From assembly GCF_016545825.1 (NCBI RefSeq), contig NC_052616.1, forward strand, positions 61,587,278-61,651,277: a stretch of 64,000 bases of DNA, read 5' to 3'. Origin of the DNA: Eucalyptus grandis (Eukaryota; Streptophyta; Magnoliopsida; Myrtales; Myrtaceae). Positions 49,600 through 61,918 of this stretch are shown piece after piece. Under the pieces are notes generated by a model, which was not told where the DNA came from, ran no database searches, and saw nothing but the letters and a program-made list of their open reading frames with translations. Numbering within the stretch: the stretch's first letter is position 1; every line of letters begins with the position of its first letter. Position numbers and translations under genes: made by a program.

Positions 49600-50784
49600 C
49601 TAGGTTGTAACAACTTCATCTAGATTTTCCTTGGCACCTTCCCGTTCCCATTTCTCTGCAATTTGTTTGAGAATAGTTTCTTCTTCTGCTTCTAGTTCTT
49701 GCATGTGCTCCTCAAAGGCCATCACCAATTCCTCGGTGAAGATGTTGTCCTCGGTCGCCTCACATGGATTCTCATACTGCGGCAAAGAATAGGTGCCGAA
49801 CTTAGGAGTTGCGTAGGCTCCAGGAGAGTAGACTTGCCCTCTGGTGGGAATCCATTCTCTTAAGCTCGCAACTGCTGGGAATTCAATTGTGGTTGGGATT
49901 GCAAGTGATTCTAGCCCTCTTGCAATGGCCTTTCTCTTGAATCCTCCCTCTATCACGCATCTTTCTTCTTGAACAACATCATCTTTGGCAGTTAACTCAT
50001 CGCTTGTGCGGGACTCCAGTGAACTTGGGATCACTTCTTTGCTTTCTGATCCTGAAGCTGATAGCGTGATTGAGTTATCTTTTACAGCTTCATCGTTTAC
50101 AATGGTCTTGTCCACCAACACATCATCCTTTTGTGGTGTTGTATCCATTATCTTGATATTGCAGTTGTTCTGAGCGCTGTGCATTGAAGATTCAAGGGAT
50201 GTTATATTTTCTTGGTTCTCTGCGACATTATCATCATGAGGAGAGCTTGCTGACAAAATCCTATCCAGCAATGCATCGTATTCCTCAACCGTATGAAAGC
50301 TTCTTGACCGCCTTACACCTTTGTACTCCCACTCGGTTCTATCTCTACTTTTGCCATCGTTCTTAGCATTGGCTGAAGGCATTTCTTCTTCAAAAAATGA
50401 ATGCCAACTTCTGGACCGTTTAGGAGGTTCAACACTATAGGATTCTGAATCTTCATGGATGAGCTGTGAAATTCCAGGCTCTGTGTGATATCCGTCTGTT
50501 CCTTCTTCTGAAACTGCTGAGCAATCACAGTTCCTATCAATCTCGGAAGTAGCTTCAGTTGATCTGGGGCCCATTTTCAACTCTGAATTGATACTTCCGG
50601 ACCGGAGCCGGTTGGCTACTGTGTTAGCAGTACAAACAAGTGTGAGGAATTGGTCGCTTCCCTTGTTAGAGCTGAATATATCTTCCAGCGCCATTAAGGA
50701 TTTTCCTGTACTCCGTGAGCTCCGGTTCAGCTCTTCTCTGTAGCTAATTGACCGTGACACAACTTTTGAGGAAATGCAGCCCAT
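49600..50784 (-). CDS. Plant protein of unknown function with N-myristoylation signal
   Basis: A single-exon ORF of 394 residues starts MGCISSKVVSRS: Gly2, Cys3 and Ser/Lys at 5-7 fit N-myristoylation with possible palmitoylation, so membrane attachment is predicted. I do not recognise a catalytic domain. The protein is polar and rich in Ser, Glu and Asp. It has two similar short basic motifs (PPKRSRSWHSFFEEE near residue 120, VRRSRSFHTVEEYDALLDRI near 155), then a low-complexity middle. A C-terminal region that looks conserved (RGLESLAIPTTIEFPAVASL, REWIPTRGQVYSPGAYATPK) ends in an acidic predicted coiled-coil (EELVMAFEEHMQELEAEEET). The MGC start and the RSRSFH motifs suggest a signalling or scaffold protein. 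The start is chosen for the MGC context; the nearest upstream ATGs are out of frame. Confidence 0.8.
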   Translation of the reverse strand: MGCISSKVVSRSISYREELNRSSRSTGKSLMALEDIFSSNKGSDQFLTLVCTANTVANRLRSGSINSELKMGPRSTEATSEIDRNCDCSAVSEEGTDGYHTEPGISQLIHEDSESYSVEPPKRSRSWHSFFEEEMPSANAKNDGKSRDRTEWEYKGVRRSRSFHTVEEYDALLDRILSASSPHDDNVAENQENITSLESSMHSAQNNCNIKIMDTTPQKDDVLVDKTIVNDEAVKDNSITLSASGSESKEVIPSSLESRTSDELTAKDDVVQEERCVIEGGFKRKAIARGLESLAIPTTIEFPAVASLREWIPTRGQVYSPGAYATPKFGTYSLPQYENPCEATEDNIFTEELVMAFEEHMQELEAEEETILKQIAEKWEREGAKENLDEVVTT

Positions 50785-52790
50785 TCTGATTGAGGTAAGT
50801 ATCTGCAGAAGCGAAGTTCTTGAAGATTGCTATTGAGTTATTGCATCTGCACAAAGGATAAGACCTCAGGTTTAAATCCTTGAAATGGGGGGAAGTCTTG
50901 TGTTTTTGAATCCGCACTAACCCATTATTAAATTAGCAAGAAGAAGTGCGCATTGCCTCGCCCTAGAGCGATTATTCTTTTATTGTCACTTTTGAGTCTA
51001 TTAACTACACGTCCTATGGACGTGAGCTTTCTGGCTAACAAGCAATTCTAGCCAAGTGTTTTATAGAAAAGAAAAAAAAAGGAATGGAACAAATGTTATA
51101 AAATTTTGGAAATGGGGTGACATAGATTCAAGATTTTAAAGAGAACATATTAAAATCCTCTGCACCATTATAGAAAGACAAACATTCAGTAAGAAAGTGC
51201 AGAAACCAACATGAAGTTTCGATTTTGGTTGTTGGGACTGTGGAGTTGGTATTGAATATGGAATAACATACAAATACGAGGCGGCGAATGTTGTGATCTT
51301 GTCAGTCCAATGTCGATGACAGTTTTTTGGCGGCATATTGCAGGCCATTGGATTTACTCTATACTTTATGCTATTTGGTTGAACAAGACCATTTGCCTCT
51401 TCTTTATTGCCGCTAATAGTGGGGATTGCTCATTGCTCAATGACATTGGAATCTGGAACAGGGCCCACTCCTTTTCCACCTTCTAAGTTTTCTAGACAAT
51501 GGAAAGGAAACTCACAGCCCAGGAAACAAGGACTAGACAGAAAAACTCATCTTCAAATTGAATTTCCAAAGGTCTCTTTTCTTCAGCAGGGTATCTTTCA
51601 GGGAGAGAAACATATTTATGTTGTCTCTTTTTCCTTTAATAACAGAAGAACTTTTACTCTCCTTTATCAAAAAGAGAGAATTTGTTCCCATCCAATTTTC
51701 TAGCTGAGTGAAAAACGCAAAATCTTAATCTTAGGGGTTCCAAGGACCTTATATTCATGGTGCACCCACAAGTTAAAACTTCGATAGTCGAGAGGTCATT
51801 GCCTCGATGGCATCGGATCATACAATTGAACTTTAAACCTTAGAGTGGAAAGAAGAAGAAATTCTAGTCAAAGTTGTTGGACATTTATGTAGCAGAAAGA
51901 GAACTATCAGATCTTGCCTTGCAGCATTGGAAGTAGGATTTTTCACAACATTAATGCAGAAGTCTCAGAGAAGTTAGCTGTATTTTTCAATGTCTGAATG
52001 ATGGATGAATATAGAAATAGATTGTCTTGAGACCAATTCTTTTTGCCAGCAAAGAGAAAGCTAGAATCCTAGGAAACAAGAAGCAGACAATCTTTTCGAA
52101 TGAAACATTCAGGTCCATTTTCTGCAGTATACTGTCAGATGGGATGAGGGAGAGATCTCCATGGAAGTCAATACACTTGGCGGTGGAAAGAAAGAAGGAA
52201 CAAAAGAAAGATGGATGAATCTTTCAAATAAACGTACCCCACACCCGTTAGTCGAAGCGGAAATTCTCCGGTTGCTGATGAGCCGGTCGTGGCCAACTTC
52301 GAATTGATCAGGACTCCCAACTCTCAGTTCACAGCAAAGACGTGGACATGGGGGCATAAGAGCGAGTGAAAGGTGCCAGGAAGAGAACTTTTAGCAGAGT
52401 GATAGATCCTGAAGAAATCATATGGTGTTGTAGCCGTGTGAAAGGTGGCAGAAAAGTCAAGTTCAGGCTGTTGGAGATGAATTGACTAATTTAATGACAG
52501 ACAAGAAAGAATCAAAGTTCAAACTTTGAAATCTTCCAACCAAACACATAATGTATTAAAGTTAAGTGGGCCTGTTCTTATTTTATGTTATCACATTCAC
52601 ATATGGAAAAGCCTATGAGGACTTAAGGCTGTGTGCCCATCAATGGCCTGCACGTTCGCTGAGGCCCTTTATCCACATGAGGTCACTGCACATGCTATGA
52701 TGTCCATAGCTAGCTCTTTGGCTCAAAGACATCATAGAGTAAGTTCAACTTTCTGATCTTTTGTGACTTGTTTTGAAATCTTTGAGCCAG
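50785..52790. other. 5' flank of the myristoylated-protein gene and intergenic DNA
   Basis: The part near 50785-50850 is probably 5' UTR on the minus strand. Beyond it, ORFs on both strands (for example 51407-51703) lack motifs. No gene is supported. Confidence 0.35.
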
Positions 52791-52791
52791 G

Positions 52792-52912
52792 GCACTCCTA
52801 TATTTTATTTTATTTTATTTTCGAGTGAGATAATTTTTTTTTTAACATTTGAAAATGTTCAGATTTTGACTTTATCCATTATTAATATTTGAAAATAAAA
52901 TATAGGAGTGCC
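52792..52912. mobile_element. Short foldback element with perfect 21-bp inverted ends
   Basis: The left arm, 52792-52812, begins ggcactcctatattttattt. The right arm, 52892-52912, is its exact reverse complement. The 79-bp interior is AT-rich. It looks like a small MITE; only a 2-bp flank (ag) is shared, so no target duplication is certain. Confidence 0.65.
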
Positions 52913-52955
52913 AGTAAGACATGTAAATAACCGACAAGGTTATTGGGCTACAGAC

Positions 52956-53029
52956 AACACAATACCAAGTATCATCTTGAGTGACAAGCACAAACACAAT
53001 ACCAAGTATCATCCTGAGTGACAAGCACA
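52956..53029. repeat. 37-bp tandem duplication
   Basis: aacacaataccaagtatcat followed by c-tgagtgacaagcaca starts at 52956 and again at 52993, with one base difference. Confidence 0.92.
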
Positions 53030-53757
53030 AAGTTAAAGAGAAGTGTCACGTGGCGAGCACAAAAGCAACAGTCTCTTAGCTCTAACTTTACCTATACATA
53101 ATAAATAGATTCTTAATTTTCTCTCGTGAGTCGTCGGATTTTAAATCAAACCAGTAGATGCGGCTAAGAAGCCGTCAGTACTACATGTTTAGCCTCTGTT
53201 TTGTTTTATCATTGATTTTCATCTGATGCAAGTTTAGTGATGGAAAGAATTCGCTGTCCATGCATTCGAATCAAGGTAATTATGTCGATTTAATGGTCAG
53301 AGTTTGCGCGGTGGTTTGTATCGCGCGCTAAACCCGTTTTCAGTGAATAATGTAAGCTCTTCTATTAAGTTCAGTTACATAAACAGCTCTTGTAAGGTAG
53401 CGATTCTAGAGACCTTGCCAATGTAGTACACCGAAATCCTACTTGCCATATTCAGAGGCTTCTATTTGCTTTCAAATGATTAAGAGTTGTTTCTTATGTA
53501 TCTCCGAAGATATAGATACCGTCACGTCAAAGCAAATGAGGGATACTCAGACCGTAGATCAAAATGTAGTTACTGCAAATCTTCACTGATATGTACATGA
53601 AGAGACGTATGACATTGCGGGGAATGTTACTTTCCTGTAGTTCACAACTTCAAGAAAACAAACTTTATTTTGCCCCCGATCCCAGTATATTTCATTGGAT
53701 CCTTATGTCTGAATAATTGTGCTCTTCATGACATTCGATAAGTGAAAGCGCTGCTGA
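53030..53757. other. Intergenic DNA and probable 3' UTR of the protease gene
   Basis: No ORF or repeat of note was seen. The last 100 bases or so before 53758 are likely 3' UTR on the minus strand. Confidence 0.4.
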
Positions 53758-55517
53758 TCAATGGCAGCCGCCTGCAGCGAACCCAATCCTGGAATTGGTG
53801 ACATCATAGGCGACCTTGAATGTCTTTTGCTGATGATTCCCAATGACAGCAATTTCATCGTTTCCAGAGCTGCTTGCGAAGGCCAAGCAAGTAGTGCCCT
53901 TCTCGACATCTAGGAGAATGTTTGCAGGTGTCAGAGTGAGATCAGCGCCGCCCTGGAATACAAGCCGCATCTGTGGAACGGACATAGTCTTCAAGCTTCC
54001 TTTGAAACAGGTGTCCAATATGGAATAGCTCGGCGCCTTAGCATACTTTCTTGACATGATGTTGATGAAAGCCTGTTTGAGTGCGACATAGACCGAACTA
54101 GGCAGGCGAGAGATGACTGTCCCTGAGTCGATGATGGTCGGGACCCTATACTGCGTAGCCGCGACTGATAAGGGCTTTCCCGCTAGTGAAATTGCACCCA
54201 ATCGCAAGAAGTATAAGCTCTTTTCTCTGGATTCAGTTATCATGGGAGTGAACCTGAAGGCTGATGCCGTTAGTGAAGTGCTCCCAATAGAGAGGAAGCC
54301 GCTGCCAATGGAGGTTTCTGATGGAAGACAATAGGAGAACGCATTTCCATACTTGGGAGATAATTGAGAAATCAAGGAGAGCCTTTCGCGGGCCAGGCCT
54401 ACAATACCGGCTGCCCTCCCAAACAGCCCTTCGTTGTCCTGGCCGCACCCATAAAGGAAACTAGGCGAAGTCTCGGATGGCGACAAGCTAAGCAAGTCTT
54501 GGCTCAAGTATCCAGTCGAGTAGGATGAGTCGCCATAGCTTGCTGTGTACACACACTTGCCCGTTTCCACCTCGCATAAGGGGTCGTTCAGAGTGGCCTC
54601 CTTGAGTGACGAGCACTGAGAGGTCGAGCACGGTATGGATTTGTATGTCCTGGAAGCGGAGGGGTTGTACAGAGGGTCGACTTGGGCATGGCAGGATATC
54701 ACACATGGTTGGCACTGGAGCCACGAAAGAGAGCTGCCAGTGTCGAGGAGCATGGCATTGTACTTCGCAGGCATGCCAAGGCCTATCTTGACGTAATAAT
54801 TGCCTGACCCAAGAGACAAGCCGGGGCTCGCTGGGATGCTTACAGATTCAGGGCCTAATATGTCTATGGATTGGTTCAAGATGACGCTAGGTTTGTGCTC
54901 CTTTGTGCGAGTAATTCGGTACCTGAGAGCCTTGATGCGATTTTCATCGCGAGCAAGAACATGGGTGAGAGGCTCTGGAGATTTGTTCCCAAGGGAAGAG
55001 TTAGAGCCATCAACATGGTACAGATCCAGATAAATGGCTGCCTCATCACCTGCAGTAAAAGAAATGTTAAAAACCAGATCACGTATATGCATAATAAACC
55101 ACACTAAGTCTACGCATGCCTAAAAAGCCTCATATTTTGGAGATCCGGTGCATAAATTAACAGTCTCATGTCATTAATCCGTCCAAAAAACTCTTTACAA
55201 GACAATCATACTCATTGCACATAATGCTTTACAAGCTTTTGCCATGAGAAAGAACAGATTTTTCAGTTCTAATGTACTAGTTTTAACTAACACAATATTT
55301 ACCGATCCCTTTGGATTTGAAGTACCAGAACTCTGATATAAGATCCAGTTGGGTGCTCTGATAAGAATTACAAACTTCTTTTTCATTGAAAGCTAATGGA
55401 ATGAAAGAAAAAGAAAAGGAACCGCAAGAGAAAGGACATGCCTCTGAACTCTGCAAGTGAAGCAGCTCTTGCTAGCAGTAGACAGCAAATCAAGAACAGA
55501 AGATAACCCATCTTCAT
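53758..55517 (-). CDS. Secreted pepsin-like aspartic protease (A1 family, CND41/nepenthesin-type)
   Basis: Two exons: 55517-55442 and 55049-53758, giving 455 residues. Exon 1 encodes a signal peptide (MKMGYLLFLICCLLLARAAS). A propeptide follows, then the N-lobe with catalytic Asp128 (LLDTGSSLSWLQCQPC) and the C-lobe with the second catalytic Asp near residue 330 (IIDSGTVISRLP). It ends VIGNHQQKTFKVAYDVTNSR, IGFAAGGCH. Numerous cysteines and the YGDSSYSTG block match plant atypical aspartic proteases. Roles in this family include cell-wall, defence and plastid proteolysis; the substrate is unknown. The intron 55050-55441 needs a GC donor (ttcagag|gcatgt): splicing at the next GT would create an immediate stop. 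The open frame also extends upstream into the intron (to 55104), but that gives no signal peptide. Confidence 0.9.
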
Positions 55518-57544
55518 ATTCCCCCGCAGAAATCCAAATTAACCACAAGCTTCCACTATCCCTTTGAAGAAGTCAAGATCAAAGTATCTGCAACACCCAC
55601 ATAAGCAAGCAAATTTTGTTGCCGGAAAAGGAGGTGCACAAATGCAAAGAAAATGATGGCAAGCCAATGAGCCCCTTCAAAGTTAGGTATCTATAAATGC
55701 AAATCACGGTCCTCCAACTCCAACCGATGCCGGCATTAAGTTGATGATGTCGATTTCACTTTTTGTGATGTCCTCAGACAAGCACATCTTTCTTGTTTGT
55801 TCCTTCGTTTTTCCTTTTCCCTTTTTCTAAATGACCACATGGACAATCACATCTTGACCGTCATTGGAGGGCAATAAAAATCTCAGTACATCAGCTCAAT
55901 TATGAAGCGGTAAAATTTCGTTGTCTGTTCTTTTTCACAGTACTCATGCGACTCTACGTGCTTACCCCCATCCAAAAGATAAGGACGAAAAGACATTACT
56001 TCGTAAATCTCTAATTTCATGGAAAATTATCACCATACAACACAAACAGGTGAAGTACAAGATAATAGTCTTAAACCAGGCTAGCACATATAAAGTTCTT
56101 CCTCTAAGTCATAAGCATGATTAGATTCTGCATACTTTAAGTTATCGAATCTTGAAATATGGTATGCAAATGGGTTCGGTAAAGAAGCTGGCTTAGTTTT
56201 CCAGGAGATTAAAGATACTAGGGCCTACAATTAACAGCTATGAATATGACTTGAAAGCTTTAGCATGGTTGTTGATATTGGCTAAAAGATGGTATGGTGT
56301 CATCACCCGATAGGGTTTCAAACCATGCCTCAGAAAAAGGAACAAAAAAAACTGAAAAAGAAATGACAGAGAAATATGATAGTTGGCCGAATGATATTTG
56401 GCAATGAGATGGCAATGAATCAAAAGCAAGGTACGTGTCAATAACCAGGGCCGAATCCAAAATTATTCAAATGGGTGATCGAGGTTCCACTCATTCTTGG
56501 ACCACAAAGATCACCGTCACAGGACAAAGCAAGAGAATGGCTGCTTACCATTTGTCTCTATACGATTATAGATATATAAATGTTGACATATGTTGATAAG
56601 CCCTCCAAAAATAGGAGAGAGAACAACAAATGAAACGTCTTTGTATAAAGCAAGTGTTCAACAAAAGAGGAAATCAAAACTATTAAACGTGCAGTTAGAA
56701 GCTTAGGACCAACTCTTAAAATGGTAGAGACGAATACTCTCGTGAAATGTCGTTGAGAAGTTGAAAGGGCGCTTATTGTCGGCAGAGACCGTGCCTGAAC
56801 TAATTTGCCTTTATCGCCTCCCTTTGTATTGTTGCGTCGAATCGAAGGGTGACCCACAGCTTTGGCCGAGCATATTTCCGCTTTCATGACGCTATGGCCG
56901 TCGTCCGAATCCATTTGGGATTCCATGGAAATGGAAAGGATGCAAGGTGTCCAAGCATTCGAGCAGTATCTCCCATGTCACTACGTCCATGTGTCAGCTT
57001 CTTGTGGTGTGCCGGACTTAGAGTTGCAAGATGTTGATAGGTACCGACTGAGGTAAATACACCTAGTTTTTCTGTCATTCAATTCTGGATGAACAGCATC
57101 AAGGGACTCATCCAAACTCGCGATTGAGCCAATGCCCGAACGAAGTCTTGATTGGAATCCTTCACACAAATTATGCAGAGAAGCCGAGAAGGTGTGCATA
57201 TTTTTTCAACGGAAAATGACAAGCATCGTGTGCCCGGTTCAAGATCTTTCGGGTTCCTGATTCCTTGCCTGAATGAAGTGTCGTACTTACCGGACAATGA
57301 TGATAAGGCATGAATGGGGTGCATCCAAATTAAGTAGATCAGCGAATAAACATTGCACTTCAAGATTTACATCCAAGATACAATAACAAAAACCATAAAT
57401 CTGATAACGATGATCCAGATCTCTGCTGATCAAATGATCCAAATAAAGCTACATCACAAGTTTGATTGGCACAGGGGAATTAAACCCATATGTTGATAAT
57501 CAAATGCGAGAAATAGGAATTTTGATAAACATATGACCCTCAAT
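55518..57544. other. Intergenic DNA between the protease and CWC25 genes
   Basis: The first 200 bases or so are the protease promoter and leader. ORFs at 56558-57080 and 57080-57360 (minus) contain no motif I can name and no splice support. The stretch 56850-57300 is GC-richer than its surroundings and could be a decayed gene piece. No repeats of note. Confidence 0.35.
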
Positions 57545-60500
57545 TCACCGTCGGAAAGCATTTCCTTCGCCCGTTTCTGACCTACCCTGTGAGTAATATG
57601 TCCTGCGACGCACGCTTTCCTCAATGGTCAAGTTACCGCCCTTTTCGGCACCGTATACGCTTTTCTGAACAGCATGCAAGAAGTTCCTGCCACGAGAAGG
57701 CGCATCGCGCTTAGACTCCTGTGCATCTTCCGCATCAGCTCTCTTCAAACGCTTCCACCTCTGCTCTTCATGCAGCTCAGCATCCATTTGCATCTCTCGC
57801 AGCCTAGCAAGTCTCTCTTCTTCTGAAAGTTTAGGAGCTGTATTCCGCCGCCTATATTGCGATTCATTCCTACCTTCTCCTTGGAGCGTATCCCCACGGT
57901 GTCGGCTTGCATCGATGGAGCTTCTACTTTCCCTCCTATAAGCATCACAATTTGATCGGCTTTCAAGATCATCATTTTCATGGCGCGAGTTCCTGTTAGG
58001 ATTGCGAGCATCATCCTTCCCACGTTTTACACCTAGAGAGCCATCTGATGACCGCTCGTGCTTAGAGTCGCCGTGTCGATGCTTCTTCCTAGATTCTCTC
58101 CCATGTAAATCATCTTCTGAATCTGATTGTGCTTTTCTGTGGTGCCCATTACGATCTGAGCTTTGCTTGGTACTCTGTCTCTTAGCCTTTCTGTCATCAT
58201 GGGAAGCATCATCAGAATCCACTGGCTCAGATGACGATAAACGTTTCTCATGTTTTGAACTACGATGCCGATGTTTCTTCCGGGATTCCTTCTTGTCACG
58301 ATCTTTATCGGGATTCTTCTCCATAACCTACAAATGAAGGCAAATACAGAAGGATGAGAATCAACAACATAAACAAAGACTCTGTGGTTGGCTACATAAA
58401 TTACTCTTATTCACAGTGATCTAATTAGTGACAAGAAACTTCTTTTGAAGAGATGGTGAGACTTAGTAACAAGAACAAAAAATTTGTACAAAGAAGTATT
58501 GTTGGAAGAAAATATTAATCTCAAACTGGTATAAATAGTTTCCAATGGAAGTCAAAAGCACCTAAATATAGTAAACAACAAGTAGAATCTCTCATGCTCA
58601 CATTAAATAATTGTAAATAGAAATGAATGCATAACTTCTCTTCTAAAGAGCATCATGTCAATGGAAATCTTAAAGTCAACATTTATGGTCATCTTCCAGA
58701 TTCCAAGAGACAGAAGGCAACAATCACTCTGAGTTTCCACTACAAACATGAAGCACTGCTTCAAAATGTAGAACTCTTCCTCTGAAGGCCAACAATGAGA
58801 GACCATCCTCTGGACACTGATCTATTTACTATAAAAGGACATTGTGCATTAATCCAGAGTTGACACCTATGTGATCTACAAAAGACAACTATCTCAAAAA
58901 TAGATTCTTGACTCTCATTACAAAACCATAGCCCTAGGCTATAACACACATAGGAAGCAGTCACAATTTTACTAAAACAACTTTTTAACCTGTCCTATCA
59001 TTGCAACCAATTATAGATGTCTAGCCATAGAAACGTAGCTGAAATAACTAACAAAAGATCTCTCTCTCATTTCAAATAGAAACCAAGCTTTATTAGCATT
59101 TCAAAATAAGCAACTGCAAAATATTAAATCAAAACTCTTTTTCGAGAAAAATTGCACAGATACCACATCCAAACTTCAACTCTCTCTCAGATTCTGCTCT
59201 GACTCTAAAGAAAACTCCCAGATGTTTTCTTCCACAAAAACACCCTTAGAATACGACCAAGATATCAAAATTCTCTCTAATCCAGCATTTTCATCTTCCA
59301 GTACCATAATAGCGTCCACATCAGCTCTATCTCTAGAATCACACTTGAGCAAGCATGTGTGAAAAATTAACTCAAATGATCAGCACTATAACAAAGAATA
59401 ACTAATCTGTTACTGCACAATAGTGAGAATTGTGAAGTTACTCTTCCAACATCTGCCTTTTCACACAATTACCTCTCAACCACCATCAGCAGCTGCAATG
59501 CTCTGATTCCTGTTATTTTATAAAGTATTAACTCAAGCGCTCAAGCAACTGTAGTCCACTGTTCCTCAAGTGGAACACTTGGCTCATCCATTAAAAACCA
59601 GATTCCAGGCGCATGCACTTTCTTCTGCACACCATAGTGCAAATATCTGTGTTTCATGAATTGCTATTACAATTCTATACACTTGAGAGAACGAAAGCAT
59701 TTCTAGTGTTTAATACGTTCCACTTAATGAAAATAATGACGGCATCAATTTTAAAACAAAAAACTAAGAAGTAAAGACACAACGAGTAGGGCTCACCGAT
59801 TTGCGAATCATGGCCATTTGCACGGGGTTATTCTTGATTCGAGCAAGCGCCTCCTGCTCTCGCTGCCGAATCATAAGCAGAGGATCCGAATGCAGCTTCC
59901 TCCACGTATCATTTGCTGAGTATGGCTTCTCCTCGAAAAGAGCCCCTGGTGTAGCCGACGCCGATCCTGATGCCGACGCAGCTGAAGATGATGCTGCTGC
60001 TTCATCAGGTTTATTATCAAGTGCTTTAAATGCAACTCCTTCAGAACTTCCCTTCCCGACGGCCAAGCCCGAATCATACAGAAACTCCAATCTCTCTTGC
60101 CTCCTATACACACACAAAGCAACCGCGAAAAAAATTTCAAGAACTTGGACAATTCACAGAATCCATGATTTCAACCAACCCAGCATCAGACAGAATATGC
60201 TAACAAATCTCATCTAGGGGTGAACAGCCTCACTTCCTACAGACAACCAAACATCGATCGACAGACTGAAACCCTAAAAAACGTAAAATTTAGGGCAAAT
60301 GCACACTCGACACCCCCTCGCTCCCTAGAAGCACAAGAGGAATTCGAACGAAATTTCGAAACTTTCGTTCATATATCGAGACCCAATTGAGGTCAGTAGC
60401 CGAATCGATTGATCAATCGGAAAAAGGACGAGGGCAAAATCGCAACAACTGACTATAGGGGCGGCAAGAAATATGTAAAGTTTAGGGCAAATGCGCACTC

Positions 60501-61095
60501 GACTCCCCCTCGCTTCCTAGAAGCACAAGATGAATTCGAAGGAAATTTCGCCCCTTTCGTTCATATATCGAGACCCAATTGAAGCCGGGAGCGGAATCAA
60601 TCGATCAATCGGAAAAAAGGACGATAGCAAAATCGCAATAACTGACTATAGGGGCGGCAAGAAAGATGTAAAATTTAAGGCAAACGCGCACTCCACACCC
60701 CCTTGCTCCCCAGAAGCACGAGAGGAATTCGAAGGAAAGCTCGCCCCTTTCGTTCATATATCGAGACCCAATTGAAGCCGGGGGCGGAATCGATCGTTCG
60801 ATCAATCGGAAAAAAGGACGATGGCAAAATCGGGGACGACTTGACTATAAGGGCGGCGGCAAGAAGAGAAGAGAAGAGAAAAAGGAAGGAGGAGGGAGGG
60901 GGCGTACGGGAGGATGCCGGCCTGCTCCTGAAGGAGGCGGAACTCGTCGCGCTCGCGCTCCTCGTGGATTTGCTTGCGGAGCTCCTCGAGCTTCTTCTGC
61001 TCGGCGTCGTGCTTCTGCTCGGCCTTCCACACGTTCTCGATGTTGCGCAGGCTCCCCGTGTGCCATCCCTTCTTGTTCAAGAACTTCAGCGCCAT
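57545..61095 (-). CDS. CWC25: Pre-mRNA-splicing factor CWC25 homologue
   Basis: Exons: 61095-60908, 60103-59797, 58327-57545, all GT-AG with agreeing phases, 425 residues. The N-terminus MALKFLNKKGWHTGSLRNIE, continuing VWKAEQK, is the CIR/CWC25 N-terminal domain. It is followed by a charged helix (EQKKLEELRKQIHEERERDE) and the conserved RQERLEFLYDSGLAVGK. A Ser/Ala-rich linker precedes KPYSANDTWRKLHSDPLLMI, RQREQEALARIKNNPVQMAM. The third exon is an Arg/Ser/Lys/His/Asp-rich tail, then LSEEERLARLREMQMDAELH and an end with RRRTYYSQGRSETGEGNAFR. In yeast and humans CWC25 joins the activated spliceosome and promotes the first transesterification. The nucleus is the expected site. Intron 1 holds a three-copy repeat. 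Confidence 0.94.
60283..60860. repeat. Three tandem copies of a 192-193-bp unit inside CWC25 intron 1
   Basis: Copies start at 60283, 60475 and 60668, each with gtaaa-ttta-ggcaaa-gc, then cactc, tagaagcac or cagaagcac, ttcgttcatatatcgagacc, caattga, gatcaatcggaaaaa and ggacga. The last copy ends about 50 bp before the first exon on the plus strand. Copies 2 and 3 look more alike than either is to copy 1. Confidence 0.93.
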
Positions 61096-61818
61096 CGTTG
61101 CTCTCTCTTGCGATTGTGATCGAAATCCGGAAGCTGCTGCGGATGATGAAGATGGAGATGGAGATGGTGGATTTGGGTTGCAGCGGCTTCTCTGACCTTC
61201 GAAGAAGCAGAGAGAGAGAGAGAGAGAGAGACTGCTCCTTTCAGAAGAGGCGGCCTGCTTTTCACTTCTAATTTTTTTTTTTTTTTTATAATTTTAATAT
61301 CTTTGGCTTTTAGCTTATATATTTAGATAACTTTAATTTGGCTAAATTTCGTTATTTTTCCTGATCAAAATATTTATTTTCTTGGCGAGTTGGACATATT
61401 ATTGAAAATCCCAAATTAATTTCATTGCTCAAAGTTAATTCCCGTTTCATCCGAAGTCCCAAATTGCTATCCCACAACACGTTCACACAAAACCAATTTT
61501 CAATTTATAAATACTTGAATTGGTAACCCCACATACATTTATCATCTTTTGACATTCCGTTTAGTAATTCGTTAAATTACATATTTATCAACATTCTCAA
61601 CATACGCGGTGACGAGAGAGATTGCAAGATCTAATGTGAAAAATCTGAGTGTATTGTATTGACACACATAAATGTTAACGGATGATGAATTTGACTCCAA
61701 AATGTCAATTTGAGATTATACGACAGACCAATTTTGAATAAAACATATTGTATCGATTTAAGTGACATGGAAATTATTTCAGATAAATGCATCATGATGC
61801 ACTAATTTTAAATTTTTA
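61096..61818. promoter_or_regulatory. 5' leader and promoter of CWC25, then AT-rich DNA
   Basis: The leader on the minus strand includes (AG)n at 61209-61231 (read as CT on the gene strand). A T run near 61270-61288 follows. From 61300 on the sequence is AT-rich without genes. Confidence 0.45.
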
Positions 61819-61918
61819 ATGAAATTAATCCAATAGATCTCCTTTTTTCCTTTCTATAGGGGGTTTTCAATGAAATTAATCCGATAGATTTCCTTTTTTC
61901 CTTTTTATAGAGGAAAAA
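61819..61918. repeat. 51-bp tandem duplication
   Basis: atgaaattaatcc-atagat-t followed by ccttttttcctt starts at 61819 and again at 61870. Confidence 0.88.

Noticed and set aside
56558..57363. Minus-strand ORFs between the protease and CWC25 genes
   Set aside because: No conserved motif, no consistent splice joins, and the translations change character between frames. Possibly decayed coding DNA, but unsupported.
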